Numbered from the stretch's first letter, positions 8,031 to 17,183 are shown. The stretch is 64,000 bases of DNA from Sphingopyxis witflariensis (GCF_002205635.1 NZ_NISJ01000006.1:62001-126000), one strand, 5' to 3'. Translations and numbers: made by a program. Notes: generated from the letters alone by a model not told the origin.

Positions 8031-10532
8031 TTATAGACTCCGCAAAGCCTGCGCCGGTCGCGCCGAGAGCAAGGGCCAGCTTCCCGCAATCCCGATCAGG
8101 AACGACAGCCCCGCGCCGCCGAGCAGGGTCGCGCCGACGATGAACGGATCGGGGGCAAAGGTGAATTCGAACAGCTGGGTGACCACATACCACGCCCCGG
8201 CAAGCCCGAGCCCGAGCGCCAACACCGCAAGGATCGCCGCCAGCACCGCATATTCCAGTCCCTGCGCGCCCAAAATCTGGCCTCTCGTGGCGCCGAGCAG
8301 CTTCAGGATCACGCTGTCGTAAACGCGCCGTTCGCGGCTCGCGGCGATCGCGCCGATCAGCACCGCAATGCCCGCGAGGATCGCGATGCTCGCCGCCGCC
8401 GCAATCGCCTGGCTCATCTGGGTGAGCAAAGTCGTGACCTGCGACACGACATCGCGCACCGCGATCAGCGATGCCGAGGGGAAGGCGCGCGGGATGCTGC
8501 GTGCGAGAGCGGTCTCGGCCTGCGGCGATACCGCCACCGTCGCGACCATATTGTGCGGCGCGGCGTCGAAGGTGCCGGGCGAAAATACGAGCACATAGTT
8601 GAGCCCGAAATTGTCCCATTCGACGGTGCGGAGCGATGCGACCTTGGCCTGCACCTCGACCCCCAGCACATTGACCGACAGCGTATCGCCGATCTTCAGC
8701 CCCAGCGAGGTCGCGACTTCCTGCTCGACGCTGACCAGCGGCGGTCCCTTGTAATCGGCCGCCCACCATGCGCCGCCGACCAGCGTGCTGCCGTTGGGAA
8801 GGACGGGGCTATAGGTCAGCCCGCGGTCGCCGCGCAGCACCCATGCGCCTTCGGGTAATTCGGCGAGCTCATCGACGCGCTGCCCGGCGAATTCGGTGAC
8901 GCTGCCGCGCAGCGCGGGGATCAGATTGACGTCGGCTTGCGGGTCGGCCCCGCGCACCAGCGCGCGGAACGGCGCGATCCCGTCGCGCGGCACGTCGAGG
9001 ACGAAAAAGCTGGGCGCACGCTGCGGCACGGTGCGGCTGATCTCGGCGGTGATGCTCGTCTGGATCGCGGCGAGGGTGACGAACAAAGTCAGCCCGAGCC
9101 CCAGCGCCACCACCAGCGCGCCCGTCGCGGCGCCGGGGCGGTGCAGATTGGCGAGAGCGAGGCGGAACAGCGGGCGGCGCGGGCGGGGCAGGCGGCTCGC
9201 GGTGCGGCGCACCAGCCAGCCGAGTCCAACGAGGATGAGGAGCAAGCCAACCGCTGCGCCGATGAAGCTCAGCGCGAACAAAGGCTCGCGCGCGGTGCCG
9301 ACCGCGAGCGCGATGATCGCGGCGAGCGCCGCGCCCACCGCGAGGATCGTCGGCCGGTCGACGCGCGCCGCGCTGTCGACCGTCGCGCGATAGAGCCCCG
9401 CCGCCGGGACATGCTTTGTCGCCGCGAGCGGGGGCAGGGCAAAGGCGATCGCGATCAACAGGCCATAAGCCGCGCTGACCGCAAGCGGCAGCGGATAGAT
9501 GGCGAAGCCCGGACGCACCGGCAGCACGTCCCCCGCGACCGCACCGATCGCAATGGGCGCGAGCGCGCCAACGATCAGCCCGGCGACGATCGACACCGCC
9601 GCGACTGCCAAAATTTGCAGGCCATAAATGCGCAGCACCGCGCCGCTGTCGGCGCCGAGCACCTTCAGTGTTGCAAGGCCGGGGCGTTTGCCCGCGAGAT
9701 AGCTCGCGACACCATTGCCGACGCCGATCCCGGCGATCACCAGCGCGGCGAGCCCGACGAGCGACAGGAACTGTCCCATCCGCTCGATGAAGCGCCGCGT
9801 GCCCGGAGCGCCATTGCTGCGGTCGGCAATGTCCCAGCCGGCCTCGGGGAATTGGGCGGTCAGCGCCTTGCCGACCGCTTCGGGGTTGGCGCTATCGGGC
9901 AGACGCAGGCGATATTTGCTCTCGTAAAGGCTGCCCGGCTGGATCAACTGTGTTGCAGGCAGGTCGGACAGCCCGATGATCGCGACCGGGCCGAGGGTGA
10001 AGCCTTCGCCCAGCCGGTCGGGCTCTTCGGCGATGATGCCGTCGATTTTAAATGTCTTGTCGCCAAATTTCACGCTGCCGCCGACATTGAGGTCAAGCCG
10101 TGACGCGAGATCCTTGCCGATCCAGATGCCGCCCGGCGGCGGCGGGCCGCGGCGTTCGCCGTTTTCCAACCGCATGCTGCCATAGAGCGGATAGGCGCCG
10201 TCGATCGCCTTGAGTTCGGAAAGCAATGCGTCGCCGCCCGGCGCATTGGCCATCGCGCGCATTCGTACCGTGGCCGAAGGCGCGCCGGCGCGGCGGAAAC
10301 CCGCCATCTCCTCTGCGGTCGCTTCGCGCTGCGGCAGGCTGAATTCGACGTCGCCGCCAAGGATCGTCTGGCCACGCACCTCGAGTTCGGACGTAATACC
10401 GCGCGTGAGGCTGCCGATCGCCGCGAGCGTCGCGACGCCGAGGAACAGGCAGACCGCAAGCAGCCGGAGGCCACGGATACGCGTCGCAAGATCGCGCCGG
10501 GCGATCCGCCAGAGGGTGGCGAGCGGGAGCAT
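8031..10532 (-). CDS. ABC transporter permease, FtsX/YbbP type
   Basis: 833 residues from the ATG at 10532. The layout is an N-terminal span (LLAVCLFLGVATLAAIGSL), a periplasmic MacB-like core domain, an FtsX domain of three spans (about 270-400), a central pair of spans, a second periplasmic region, and a C-terminal FtsX domain with IAAAASIAILAGIAVLIGAI. This duplicated layout matches E. coli YbbP, part of a type VII ABC complex probably working with outer-envelope lipids or lipoproteins. Its ATPase gene lies upstream and a TesA-like esterase is divergent, the same neighbourhood as in E. coli. Confidence 0.88.
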   Translation of the reverse strand: MLPLATLWRIARRDLATRIRGLRLLAVCLFLGVATLAAIGSLTRGITSELEVRGQTILGGDVEFSLPQREATAEEMAGFRRAGAPSATVRMRAMANAPGGDALLSELKAIDGAYPLYGSMRLENGERRGPPPPGGIWIGKDLASRLDLNVGGSVKFGDKTFKIDGIIAEEPDRLGEGFTLGPVAIIGLSDLPATQLIQPGSLYESKYRLRLPDSANPEAVGKALTAQFPEAGWDIADRSNGAPGTRRFIERMGQFLSLVGLAALVIAGIGVGNGVASYLAGKRPGLATLKVLGADSGAVLRIYGLQILAVAAVSIVAGLIVGALAPIAIGAVAGDVLPVRPGFAIYPLPLAVSAAYGLLIAIAFALPPLAATKHVPAAGLYRATVDSAARVDRPTILAVGAALAAIIALAVGTAREPLFALSFIGAAVGLLLILVGLGWLVRRTASRLPRPRRPLFRLALANLHRPGAATGALVVALGLGLTLFVTLAAIQTSITAEISRTVPQRAPSFFVLDVPRDGIAPFRALVRGADPQADVNLIPALRGSVTEFAGQRVDELAELPEGAWVLRGDRGLTYSPVLPNGSTLVGGAWWAADYKGPPLVSVEQEVATSLGLKIGDTLSVNVLGVEVQAKVASLRTVEWDNFGLNYVLVFSPGTFDAAPHNMVATVAVSPQAETALARSIPRAFPSASLIAVRDVVSQVTTLLTQMSQAIAAAASIAILAGIAVLIGAIAASRERRVYDSVILKLLGATRGQILGAQGLEYAVLAAILAVLALGLGLAGAWYVVTQLFEFTFAPDPFIVGATLLGGAGLSFLIGIAGSWPLLSARPAQALRSL

Positions 10533-10535
10533 CAG

Positions 10536-10668
10536 ATCCTCCCCCAACGGGGGAGGGGGGCCACCCGCAGGGTGGTGGAGGGGCACGGGAGGCCATGCGC
10601 AGCGCTTGACTGAACGTGCCCCTCCACCATACTTTGCATGGTCCCCCTCCCCGTTTCGGGGAGGATGG
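10536..10668. repeat. Palindromic repeat, class 'TCCTCCC', diverged copy
   Basis: G/C-rich inverted repeat filling the gap between the ABC permease and ATPase genes. The ends GATCCTCCCCCAACGGGGGA and its counterpart around 10649-10668 pair, and an inner GTGGAGGGGCACG pairs with CGTGCCCCTCCAC. It is related to, but more diverged than, the copies at 12111 and 36543. Its presence implies the two ABC genes are either co-transcribed through a strong hairpin or separately expressed. Confidence 0.75.
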
Positions 10669-10677
10669 CTTCGCCCT

Positions 10678-11376
10678 TCACGCCCGTTCCTCAATTCGCC
10701 CATCGTGCATCACCACAACACGGTCGCAATGTTCGGCAAGCTCAGGATCATGGGTGATGATCAGCAATGTCGCCCCTAGCGCGGCGCGGCGCGCGAAGAT
10801 CAGCTCGATGATCGCATGCCCGGTCGCGGTGTCGAGATTGCCCGTCGGCTCGTCGGCAAAGATGATAGCGGGTGAACTCGCCATCGCGCGCGCGATCGCG
10901 ACGCGCTGCTGCTCGCCGCCCGACAGTTGCGCGGGATAATGGGTGAGCCGGTGGCCTAGCCCGACCGCCTCCAACTCGGCGGCGGCACGTCCGAATGGAT
11001 CGGATATTCCCGCCAGTTCCAGCGGCACCGCGACATTCTCGAGCGCCGTCATCGTGGGGAGAAGATGAAACGCCTGCAACACGATGCCGACGCGCCCGCG
11101 CCTGGCCCGTGCCAGATCATCCTCGTCCATCGTCGCAAAATCGAGTCCCGCGACGTGGATACTGCCGCCGTTGGCGCGTTCGAGCCCCGCCAGCACCGCC
11201 ATCAGCGAGCTTTTGCCCGATCCCGACGGGCCGAGCAGCGCGACCGATGTTCCGGCCGGAACCTCCAGGTCGACCCCGCGCAATATTTCGACAGGGGCCT
11301 TGTCGCTCCCCAAAGTCAGCGTCACATTATGGGCGGCGATCGCCAGTTCTGGCGAAGGTCGATGCGCGTCGGTCAA
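10678..11376 (-). CDS. ABC transporter ATP-binding protein, YbbA/LolD type
   Basis: 232 residues with Walker [10 protein letters not shown] (about 50), Q-loop VLQAFHLLP, signature [14 protein letters not shown], Walker [13 protein letters not shown] and the switch histidine in [11 protein letters not shown]. This is the LolD/MacB/YbbA group that powers FtsX-type permeases. The only plausible start is a TTG at 11376 with AAAGGG about ten bases upstream. The divergent esterase gene begins 17 bp away, so the promoters of the two genes must overlap each other's 5' regions. Confidence 0.9.
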   Translation of the reverse strand: MTDAHRPSPELAIAAHNVTLTLGSDKAPVEILRGVDLEVPAGTSVALLGPSGSGKSSLMAVLAGLERANGGSIHVAGLDFATMDEDDLARARRGRVGIVLQAFHLLPTMTALENVAVPLELAGISDPFGRAAAELEAVGLGHRLTHYPAQLSGGEQQRVAIARAMASSPAIIFADEPTGNLDTATGHAIIELIFARRAALGATLLIITHDPELAEHCDRVVVMHDGRIEERA

Positions 11377-11393
11377 GGAAGGACCCTTTGGAA

Positions 11394-12107
11394 ATGAGAA
11401 CGGCCGGATGGCGCTCTTGCGCTTTATATGGTTGCGCCATCGCGCTTTGCCAACCGCTTGCTGCGTGCGGATCGGCGGAGACGCCATCGGCTTCGACCAA
11501 TGACAAGGCCGCAGCGAAGGCTGGGCCCGCGATCCCCGCCGACGCGCCGCTCGTCATTGCCTTTGGTGACAGTCTCTATGCCGGCTATCAGCTTGCTCCA
11601 AAGGAAGGCCTCGCCCCGCAATTGCAGGCGGCACTGACCCAGGATGGCGTCGTCGCGCGGGTGCAGAATGCCGGTGTGTCGGGCGACACCACCGCGGCCG
11701 GGCGCCAGCGCCTGACCTATGTGCTCGACAATGCAAAGACGAAGCCGGCGCTCGTCGTGCTGGGACTCGGCGGCAACGACATGCTGCGCGGAATCGGCCC
11801 CGACCAGACACGCGCCAATCTCGACGCGATGCTGGCCGAACTCAAGAAGCGCGAGATTCCTGTGCTGCTGACCGGCATGGTCGCGGCGCCGAACCTCGGC
11901 AACGACTATGCCAAGGCGTTCAACCCGATTTATTCCGACCTTGCCGGGAAATATGGCGTGAGCTTCTACCCCTTCATCCTCGACAATGTCGTCACCGATA
12001 AAAAACTGATGCTCGCCGACAATATGCACCCCAATGCCAAAGGGGTGACGGTGATCGCGGAGGGACTGGCGCCGCTGGTCGAACAGGCGCTGCCGAATAC
12101 GCAATGA
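11394..12107 (+). CDS. tesA: SGNH/GDSL lipoprotein esterase, TesA-like arylesterase
   Basis: 237 residues from ATG with an AAGGAAGGA ribosome binding site. The N-terminus is a lipoprotein signal ending in the lipobox LAAC. The four SGNH blocks are visible: FGDSLYAGY (Ser), GVSGDTTAAG (Gly), GLGGNDMLRG (Asn) and DNMHPNAKG (Asp/His). TesA-type enzymes hydrolyse acyl esters, thioesters or lysophospholipids in the periplasm. It is divergent from an ABC pair as tesA is from ybbA-ybbP in E. coli. A lipid anchor rather than a cleaved signal is a difference from E. coli TesA. Confidence 0.85.
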   Translation: MRTAGWRSCALYGCAIALCQPLAACGSAETPSASTNDKAAAKAGPAIPADAPLVIAFGDSLYAGYQLAPKEGLAPQLQAALTQDGVVARVQNAGVSGDTTAAGRQRLTYVLDNAKTKPALVVLGLGGNDMLRGIGPDQTRANLDAMLAELKKREIPVLLTGMVAAPNLGNDYAKAFNPIYSDLAGKYGVSFYPFILDNVVTDKKLMLADNMHPNAKGVTVIAEGLAPLVEQALPNTQ

Positions 12108-12110
12108 TAA

Positions 12111-12247
12111 ATCCTCCCTGTGCCGCAGGCATGGGGAGGGGGACCGCCGCGAAGCGGTGGGGGAGGGGCTGCGACGCCAGCGCCAAAGCTCCTCCGTCAG
12201 CGGTCTTGCCGCTGCCACCTCCCCATCGCTACGCGACAGGGAGGATT
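12111..12247. repeat. Palindromic repeat, class 'TCCTCCCTG', complete copy
   Basis: About 137 bp with outer arms TCCTCCCTG and CAGGGAGGA, mini-hairpins at each arm (TGCCGCAGGCA and TCGCTACGCGA) and an asymmetric core containing GCGACGCCAGCGCCA. A second full copy is at 36543-36678. It lies between convergent tesA-like and YnfA genes. Confidence 0.88.
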
Positions 12248-12254
12248 GAAGGTA

Positions 12255-12578
12255 TCAGCCCCCGCGCGGCCCGAACAATATGATCGCCGCGCCGCCCAGA
12301 CAGACAGCTGCACCGATCACATCCCAGCGATCGGGCTTGGCCCCCTCGACCGCCCACAGCCAGATCAGCGCCGACACGATATAGACCCCGCCATAGGCGG
12401 CGTAAGTGCGTCCGGCATGTTCGGCATCGACCAGCGTCAGCAGATAAGCGAACAGCGCCAGCGACGCCATTCCCGGCGCGATCCACCACACCGACTTGTC
12501 CATCCGCAGCCACGCCCAAAAGGCGAAGCAACCGGCAATTTCGGCGAGCGCGGCGCCGATATAGGCAAATGCTGTCAT
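12255..12578 (-). CDS. YnfA/UPF0060 family small membrane protein
   Basis: 107 residues with four transmembrane helices in a small-multidrug-resistance-like fold: [56 protein letters not shown] and [18 protein letters not shown]. The conserved AAYGG motif between helices 2 and 3 is typical of UPF0060. Some homologues give efflux of drugs or cations, but the role here is unknown. It begins ATG and stands alone on the minus strand. Confidence 0.88.
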   Translation of the reverse strand: MTAFAYIGAALAEIAGCFAFWAWLRMDKSVWWIAPGMASLALFAYLLTLVDAEHAGRTYAAYGGVYIVSALIWLWAVEGAKPDRWDVIGAAVCLGGAAIILFGPRGG

Positions 12579-12611
12579 CCGCTGCTGTTGGCGTCACCGC
12601 GCGGTAAGCGC

Positions 12612-12645
12612 AAACAAAAAGGGGCGGCCCGATGGACCGCCCCTT
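12612..12645 (-). terminator. Rho-independent terminator of the outer-membrane protein gene
   Basis: Reading on the minus strand, AAGGGGCGGTCC and GGGCCGCCCCTT form a strong stem with a 3-base loop, followed by TTTTTG. It starts about 26 bp after the stop of the beta-barrel gene. Confidence 0.85.
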
Positions 12646-12670
12646 CCTGTTTCAGTTTCTGTCCGAAGGA

Positions 12671-13129
12671 TCAGAAAGCCATGCCGAGGCCGACAGCAAA
12701 GGTGTCGAAGTCGCTGAAGTTTTCGATGAACTGGTGGCGATATTCAACCTTGCCGTACAGGTTCTGGCCCAGCTTGTGCTGGTAGCCTGCACCGACATAG
12801 GGATCGTCGATCTGGCCGAAGGTGTAACCGGCGTTGACATAGGCCTTGCCGTTGGCGCCAACCTTGGCACCAGCGCGGCCGCCAGCCGAGAACTGAACCT
12901 TGTAACCGTCGGCGAGAACCTTGTCGCCAGCGATTTCGGCGCCCGCGAATGCGGTCGAGCCGAGGTCGAAATCATAACCTGCAGCGACGCCAGCAGTGGC
13001 ATCGTCGAGGCCGCCGCCGGTGATGTAGCCGCCGCGCACTTCGACGCGAGCTTCGCCACCATCAGCAGCCAGGGCCGGGGTTGCAACAATGGCCGACAGG
13101 AGAGCGGCTGCAACTGCGAATTTTTTCAT
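12671..13129 (-). CDS. Small outer-membrane beta-barrel (opacity/Omp25-like) protein
   Basis: 152 residues from ATG at 13129. A cleavable signal MKKFAVAAALLSAIVATPALA is followed by alternating hydrophobic/polar strands (VEVRGGYITGG, GVAAGYDFDLG, AYVNAGYTFG, NLYGKVEYRHQF) and a terminal Phe typical of BAM substrates. The size suggests a six- or eight-stranded barrel. It is monocistronic, with its own terminator and a 270-bp upstream region that must carry its promoter. An upstream in-frame extension is rejected because the signal peptide would be buried. Confidence 0.82.
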   Translation of the reverse strand: MKKFAVAAALLSAIVATPALAADGGEARVEVRGGYITGGGLDDATAGVAAGYDFDLGSTAFAGAEIAGDKVLADGYKVQFSAGGRAGAKVGANGKAYVNAGYTFGQIDDPYVGAGYQHKLGQNLYGKVEYRHQFIENFSDFDTFAVGLGMAF

Positions 13130-13400
13130 TTTTATTCCTTCACTCTGACTTGGCCACGCCCTTTGGGTCGCGGTCCGGCCCCTAAATGGCGTTTTCGGCT
13201 GTCGCTTCAATGAATGGATCGTTCAGATTGTGACAATTTTCTTACCTGTGTTAATTTTACAACACAGCATAGGTATGCGCTGGCGCAATGGGCCGAATAA
13301 CAGGCGCATGGGACCTCGGTCCCGGCGAAAGAGAAGCTCGCCGGGGCAATTTTACGCGGTGATGGAGGCCCGTTATTCGCCGGGATGGCGACTCGAAGGC
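13130..13400. other. Intergenic region upstream of beta-barrel gene
   Basis: 271 bp between rlmN and the outer-membrane protein gene, both read on the minus strand. It is locally AT-richer around 13225-13275, as expected for a promoter of the barrel gene, and has a short GGCGAATAACGGGCC-like hairpin-forming stretch near 13365-13385. I see no gene. Confidence 0.5.
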
Positions 13401-14648
13401 TTAGCCGAGCGCCGCCTGCTTTTCCTCGGCGATGCGGTCGAGTTCGGCGCGGGTCGGCTTGGTCGCCGCGCTCTTCAGCTGACCGCAGGCGGCCATGATG
13501 TCGCGCCCGCGCGGGGTGCGAACCGGCGCCGAAATCCCCGCCTTGAAAATCAGATTGCTGAACGCACGCACCCGCTCGGGTGACGAACATTCATACATCG
13601 CGCCGGGCCAGGGGTTGAAGGGGATCAAGTTTACCTTCGCGTGCAGGCCATATTGCTTGATCAGCCGGACGAGCTCGCGTGCATCGTCGTCGCTGTCATT
13701 CTTGTCCTTCAGCATCACATATTCAAAGGTGATGCGCCGCGAATTGCCGGCGCCAGGATAATCGGCGCACGCCTGCAACAATTCCTCGATGCCATATTTG
13801 CGGTTCAGCGGCACGATCTCGTCGCGGATTTCCTTCGACACCGCGTGGAGCGAGACCGCGAGATTGACGCCAATTTCTTCGCCCGCGCGCGCCATCATCG
13901 GCACGACGCCGCTGGTCGACAGGGTGATCCGGCGCCGCGACAGCGCCAGGCCGTCGCCGTCCATGACGATCTTGAGCGCGCCTTTGACTTCGTCGAAATT
14001 ATACAGCGGCTCGCCCATGCCCATCATCACGATGTTGGTCAGGATGCGGCCGTCGGCGGTGTAATGACCGCCCTCTTCGTCGCCGTCGTCCTCTTCGGGA
14101 TCGGGTCCAAAGCCCGCCATCGTGCCCTTGGGCCATTCGCCCAGTTCGTCGCGCGCCAGCATCACCTGTCCGACGATCTCGCCCGCGGCGAGGTTGCGGA
14201 CGAGGCGCATCGTTCCGGTGTGGCAGAAACGGCAATTGAGCGTGCAGCCGACCTGGCTCGACACGCAGAGCGTTCCCCGATCGGCGTCGGGGATGAAGAC
14301 CATTTCATATTCCTGGCCGTCGGCGGCGGCGAGCAGCCATTTGCGCGTGCCGTCGTTCGACACCTGCGCCTCGCGCACCGTCGGGCGGCCGATGATGAAA
14401 CGGTCGGTCAGCCACGGGCGCATCGTCTTGGCGATGTCGGTCATCGCCTCGAAATCGGTGACCCCGCGGTGGTAGATCCAGTGCCAGATCTGCTTGGCGC
14501 GCAGCTTCGCGGCCTTGGCGTCAAGCCCGGCCTCGACCAGCACGCCGCCGATGGCGTCGCGGGTCAATCCGACAAGGTCGATGCGGTTGCCCCCGCGCAG
14601 GGGAACGGTGCCCGTCGTGACGGGGTCGATATGGCCGGGGATCTGCAT
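13401..14648 (-). CDS. rlmN: Dual-specificity RNA methyltransferase RlmN
   Basis: 415 residues. The radical-SAM cluster motif is CTLNCRFC near residue 137, preceded by SSQVGC. Other family marks are [11 protein letters not shown], the SLHA block and a late cysteine in the C-terminal [24 protein letters not shown] region used for the covalent intermediate. RlmN methylates C2 of A2503 in 23S rRNA and of A37 in some tRNAs. A stretch rich in acidic residues ([12 protein letters not shown]) around 200 is an insertion relative to the shortest homologues. Confidence 0.96.
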   Translation of the reverse strand: MQIPGHIDPVTTGTVPLRGGNRIDLVGLTRDAIGGVLVEAGLDAKAAKLRAKQIWHWIYHRGVTDFEAMTDIAKTMRPWLTDRFIIGRPTVREAQVSNDGTRKWLLAAADGQEYEMVFIPDADRGTLCVSSQVGCTLNCRFCHTGTMRLVRNLAAGEIVGQVMLARDELGEWPKGTMAGFGPDPEEDDGDEEGGHYTADGRILTNIVMMGMGEPLYNFDEVKGALKIVMDGDGLALSRRRITLSTSGVVPMMARAGEEIGVNLAVSLHAVSKEIRDEIVPLNRKYGIEELLQACADYPGAGNSRRITFEYVMLKDKNDSDDDARELVRLIKQYGLHAKVNLIPFNPWPGAMYECSSPERVRAFSNLIFKAGISAPVRTPRGRDIMAACGQLKSAATKPTRAELDRIAEEKQAALG

Positions 14649-14720
14649 GATGTCGGCCCTATAGTCGCGAAGCGGCGTCAGCGCAATTGCGCGCTGCGCC
14701 TCCGCCCGTTCGTCCGCGCG

Positions 14721-15062
14721 TCAGGCCCCGTGATAGGTCTCCAACGCGTCTTCCAGTTCCTCGACCGTTCCGACCTGGGTGCGGTCCTCATCGGCCACAT
14801 GCGGGAAAATCGCATCGAGCCGGCGTCGCAGCGTCGCGTCAAAGGTCGGCTGATTCGAAATGCGTGCATTGCCGACGGTCAGTTCCATGCGGATCGCATC
14901 CTTGATCCGCTGCAGCGCCGCGCCGTCCAAAATTCCGGCAGTCAGCAATTCTTCGCACAACTGGATCAACCCGACGGTCGTTGCGTGCGAACGCAGGCCG
15001 ATGAACTCCAGCGTCCGGTGCTTCTCGCGCGGGCATAGTTCATTCTGGCTGACAATATTCAT
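14721..15062 (-). CDS. Hypothetical protein, 113 residues
   Basis: Starts at the ATG at 15062 with GGAGAAGGAAG eight bases upstream; longer in-frame starts lack a site. The sequence is soluble and mixed alpha-helical (LIQLCEELLTAGILDGAALQ, TFDATLRRRLDAIF) with no membrane span. I do not recognise a family. It lies 72 bp upstream of rlmN on the same strand. Confidence 0.6.
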   Translation of the reverse strand: MNIVSQNELCPREKHRTLEFIGLRSHATTVGLIQLCEELLTAGILDGAALQRIKDAIRMELTVGNARISNQPTFDATLRRRLDAIFPHVADEDRTQVGTVEELEDALETYHGA

Positions 15063-15300
15063 CTGACAGGCTTCCTTCTCCATCCGTACCCGCCGAAGTG
15101 ACGCGCCCATTTCGGGTCTGTCATCTGCCACATCGGCTTGCGGTGGATCATGAGCCTATATCCAGCATTTCGGCAAGTGCCGACACGCGTCACCGTCAAT
15201 TTAGTTGTCGAAGGATCGCCAGAATAGCCCGCGCCGCCAGGATATCGCACATCCGGCGACCGATCGCTGCCGCGCCTCGGCCACCAGGCGAGCATATCGA

Positions 15301-15630
15301 CTATTTCTGGATCGAGCTGACGCGAATGGGTTGACCGTGCGATGCATTGGCAATCACCATTTCGGCCTGTGCCGAGGCAAGGGTCCGCGTCTCGTTGCGG
15401 CAATGCCGGACATCATTCTGGCCTGCGAGATCGAAATCCGACGCCGATCCGCACACCGCAACGGCGGCGCGCCATATCCGGCGGTCGAGCGTCCGGGCAC
15501 CTGCCTCGGTTCGCAGGTCGAGGTCTTTATGCTGCACGATCATGCTCGGGTTCGCGGGCGCAGGCTGGGCGAGCACTGGCTGGCCAAAGGAAGCGGCAGT
15601 CAGGGCGGCGAGGATCAAAAGCTTTTTCAT
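15301..15630 (-). CDS. UrcA family secreted protein
   Basis: 109 residues with a signal peptide MKKLLILAALTAASFGQPVLA. The mature part has the UrcA pattern: DLDLRTEAGARTLDRRI followed by paired cysteines (AVCGSA and RHCRNE), which probably form a disulfide in the periplasm. UrcA proteins are abundant in sphingomonads and have no established function. The gene is divergent from a LysR regulator across 152 bp that carry a perfect inverted repeat, so LysR control is likely. The 238 bp downstream (15063-15300) show no gene. Confidence 0.8.
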   Translation of the reverse strand: MKKLLILAALTAASFGQPVLAQPAPANPSMIVQHKDLDLRTEAGARTLDRRIWRAAVAVCGSASDFDLAGQNDVRHCRNETRTLASAQAEMVIANASHGQPIRVSSIQK

Positions 15631-15729
15631 CTTGTGTCTCCATCGGCCGGCTAAGCAGGAGGGGAGGAAGCCGGTGACACACCAGATAATCGATCGCGCG
15701 GAGCGAAAGGAGCAACGATGTTGCGCGAC

Positions 15730-15751
15730 CATTCTGCAAAATTGCAGAATG
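15730..15751. promoter_or_regulatory. Perfect inverted repeat between urcA-type and lysR genes
   Basis: CATTCTGCAA, 2 bases, TTGCAGAATG: a perfect 10-bp inverted repeat 31 bp upstream of the lysR ATG and 100 bp upstream of the UrcA start. It contains a T-N11-A type LysR box. Position and symmetry suggest it is the regulator's own operator. Confidence 0.6.
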
Positions 15752-15782
15752 AGCCAAAGACGATTATGACGCACAAGACGCC

Positions 15783-16667
15783 ATGTACGACTGGAACGAC
15801 CTTAAAGCCTTTCTCGCGGTGGCGGAGACAGGCAGCACGCTATCCGCGGCGCAGACCCTGCGCGTCAGCCAGACGACGGTGGCGCGCCGCGTGGCCGCTC
15901 TGGAGCAGGCGACCGGCCTCAACCTCTTCGAGCGGCGACAGGCGGGCTATGCGCTGACCCCGGTGGGCGAGGCGATGATGGCGAGCGCCGTCGCGGTTCG
16001 CGATGCGGCCGACCGTTTCGGCGAAGCGGCAGGCGCCCGGTCGCGCGACGCGGGCGGTACGGTCAGCCTGACGGCGATGGAAATTTTCGCGGTGACGATC
16101 CTGCCGCCGATCCTGCGCGATCTTCGCGCCGCGCACCCCGGCATCCATATCCACCTCGACACCGCCGACGAACCGCGCGATCTGGCCGCCGGCGCGGCCG
16201 ACATTGCGATCCGCAGCAGCAAACAGCCCGCCGGTGCGGGCCTCGTCGGGCGGCGCATCGCCGACAATCCCTGGACCCTCTATTGCAGCCGCGATTATGC
16301 CGACCGGCACGGCATCCCGCACAGCCGCGCGGAACTTGCCGCCCACCCCTTCATCGGCGGCGGCGGCGGAGTCTGGGAACCCTATCAGGCCTGGCTGCGG
16401 CAATATGGGCTCGAGACATCGGTGGTGATGCAATATGATAGCGGAACCGGCCTGCTCGCGGGTGTCCGCTCGGGCATGGGCCTCACCATCTTGCCCGCCT
16501 TCATCGCCGACCGCGAACCCGATCTCATCCGCTGCATTCCGCCCAAAAGCGAAGACACCACAGGCCTGTGGCTGCTCACCCACGAACGGCTGCGCCATGT
16601 GCCGCGCGTCCGCCTGGTCCTCGACTTCATCGCGGCTGAACTGACGAAGCTGGCGCGGGAGAAGTAG
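15783..16667 (+). CDS. LysR-family transcriptional regulator
   Basis: 294 residues. N-terminal winged HTH with AAQTLRVSQTTVARRVAALE and a LysR substrate-binding domain from about 90 onward (VSLTAMEIFAVTILPPILRD, DIAIRSSK, GMGLTILPAFIAD). It starts ATG shortly after a perfect inverted repeat and is divergent from the UrcA-family gene. The effector is unknown. Confidence 0.9.
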   Translation: MYDWNDLKAFLAVAETGSTLSAAQTLRVSQTTVARRVAALEQATGLNLFERRQAGYALTPVGEAMMASAVAVRDAADRFGEAAGARSRDAGGTVSLTAMEIFAVTILPPILRDLRAAHPGIHIHLDTADEPRDLAAGAADIAIRSSKQPAGAGLVGRRIADNPWTLYCSRDYADRHGIPHSRAELAAHPFIGGGGGVWEPYQAWLRQYGLETSVVMQYDSGTGLLAGVRSGMGLTILPAFIADREPDLIRCIPPKSEDTTGLWLLTHERLRHVPRVRLVLDFIAAELTKLAREK

Positions 16668-16866
16668 CAAGGACGGCGACTGGCCCCACCACTCAGAAAT
16701 CGCTGTCCTACAATATTCGGCCGATCTAGCCTTGTCGGCCATGGCCCGCCACACCCCTTTCCCATTCTTCCTCGCGCCGGACAGGGCGGGTGCCGGTGCG
16801 GGCAGAATATGCGATTCCGGAGTGAAGTTACGCAGTTTTCCATCGCCCAGCGCCAACCAGCCCTCT

Positions 16867-16953
16867 CTTCACCCCGGGCTTGACCCGGGGCCTGCCTTGT
16901 TTTGGCGGCATACACCAAAGGCAGGCGGGTCCCGGGTCAAGCCCGGGATGGCG
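16867..16953. repeat. Palindromic repeat, variant 'CCCCGGGCTTGACCCGGGG'
   Basis: Arms CACCCCGGGCTTGACCCGGG and CCCGGGTCAAGCCCGGGATG around a 30-bp loop whose ends (GCCTGCCTT/AGGCAGGC) also pair. It has the same design as the CCGGACTTGATCC class with compensating G/C changes in both arms. Confidence 0.85.
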
Positions 16954-17043
16954 ATCCGGGAAATACAGCGCGTGGAGTCGCGATTCCTGAATGAAGTTGC
17001 GCAGAATTCCGCCCTTTCGACGGAAATCCGCAACCCCCTCCTT

Positions 17044-17119
17044 CGTCACCCCGGACTTGATCCGGGGTCCCGCTTTCGGGCGTCGCGGAGCGGGACCCCG
17101 GATCAAGTCCGGGGTGACG
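17044..17119. repeat. Palindromic repeat, class 'CCCCGGACTTGATCCGGGG'
   Basis: CGTCACCCCGGACTTGATCC and GGATCAAGTCCGGGGTGACG form perfect 29-bp arms with the flanking GGGTCCCGCT/AGCGGGACCC, giving one long hairpin with a small loop. Confidence 0.9.
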
Positions 17120-17183
17120 ATTAGGATTGGCTTTCAGAATGAAGTTGCGCAGTTTTCCGGGCGATTCCCTTGGCCACTTCATC

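Noticed and set aside
8937-10103. Long plus-strand frame across the ABC permease
   Set aside because: Shadow frame rich in Arg/Asp/Gln; the minus strand encodes a complete FtsX-type permease.
15059-15403. A 114-codon minus-strand frame between the hypothetical gene and the UrcA gene
   Set aside because: It overlaps the UrcA gene in another frame, has no good start and no known family. The gap is left as noncoding.
16732-17182. Short ORFs with VTPDLIRGP / TPDQVRGDD-type peptides
   Set aside because: They are translations of the palindromic repeats and occur wherever such repeats lie. No ribosome binding sites.
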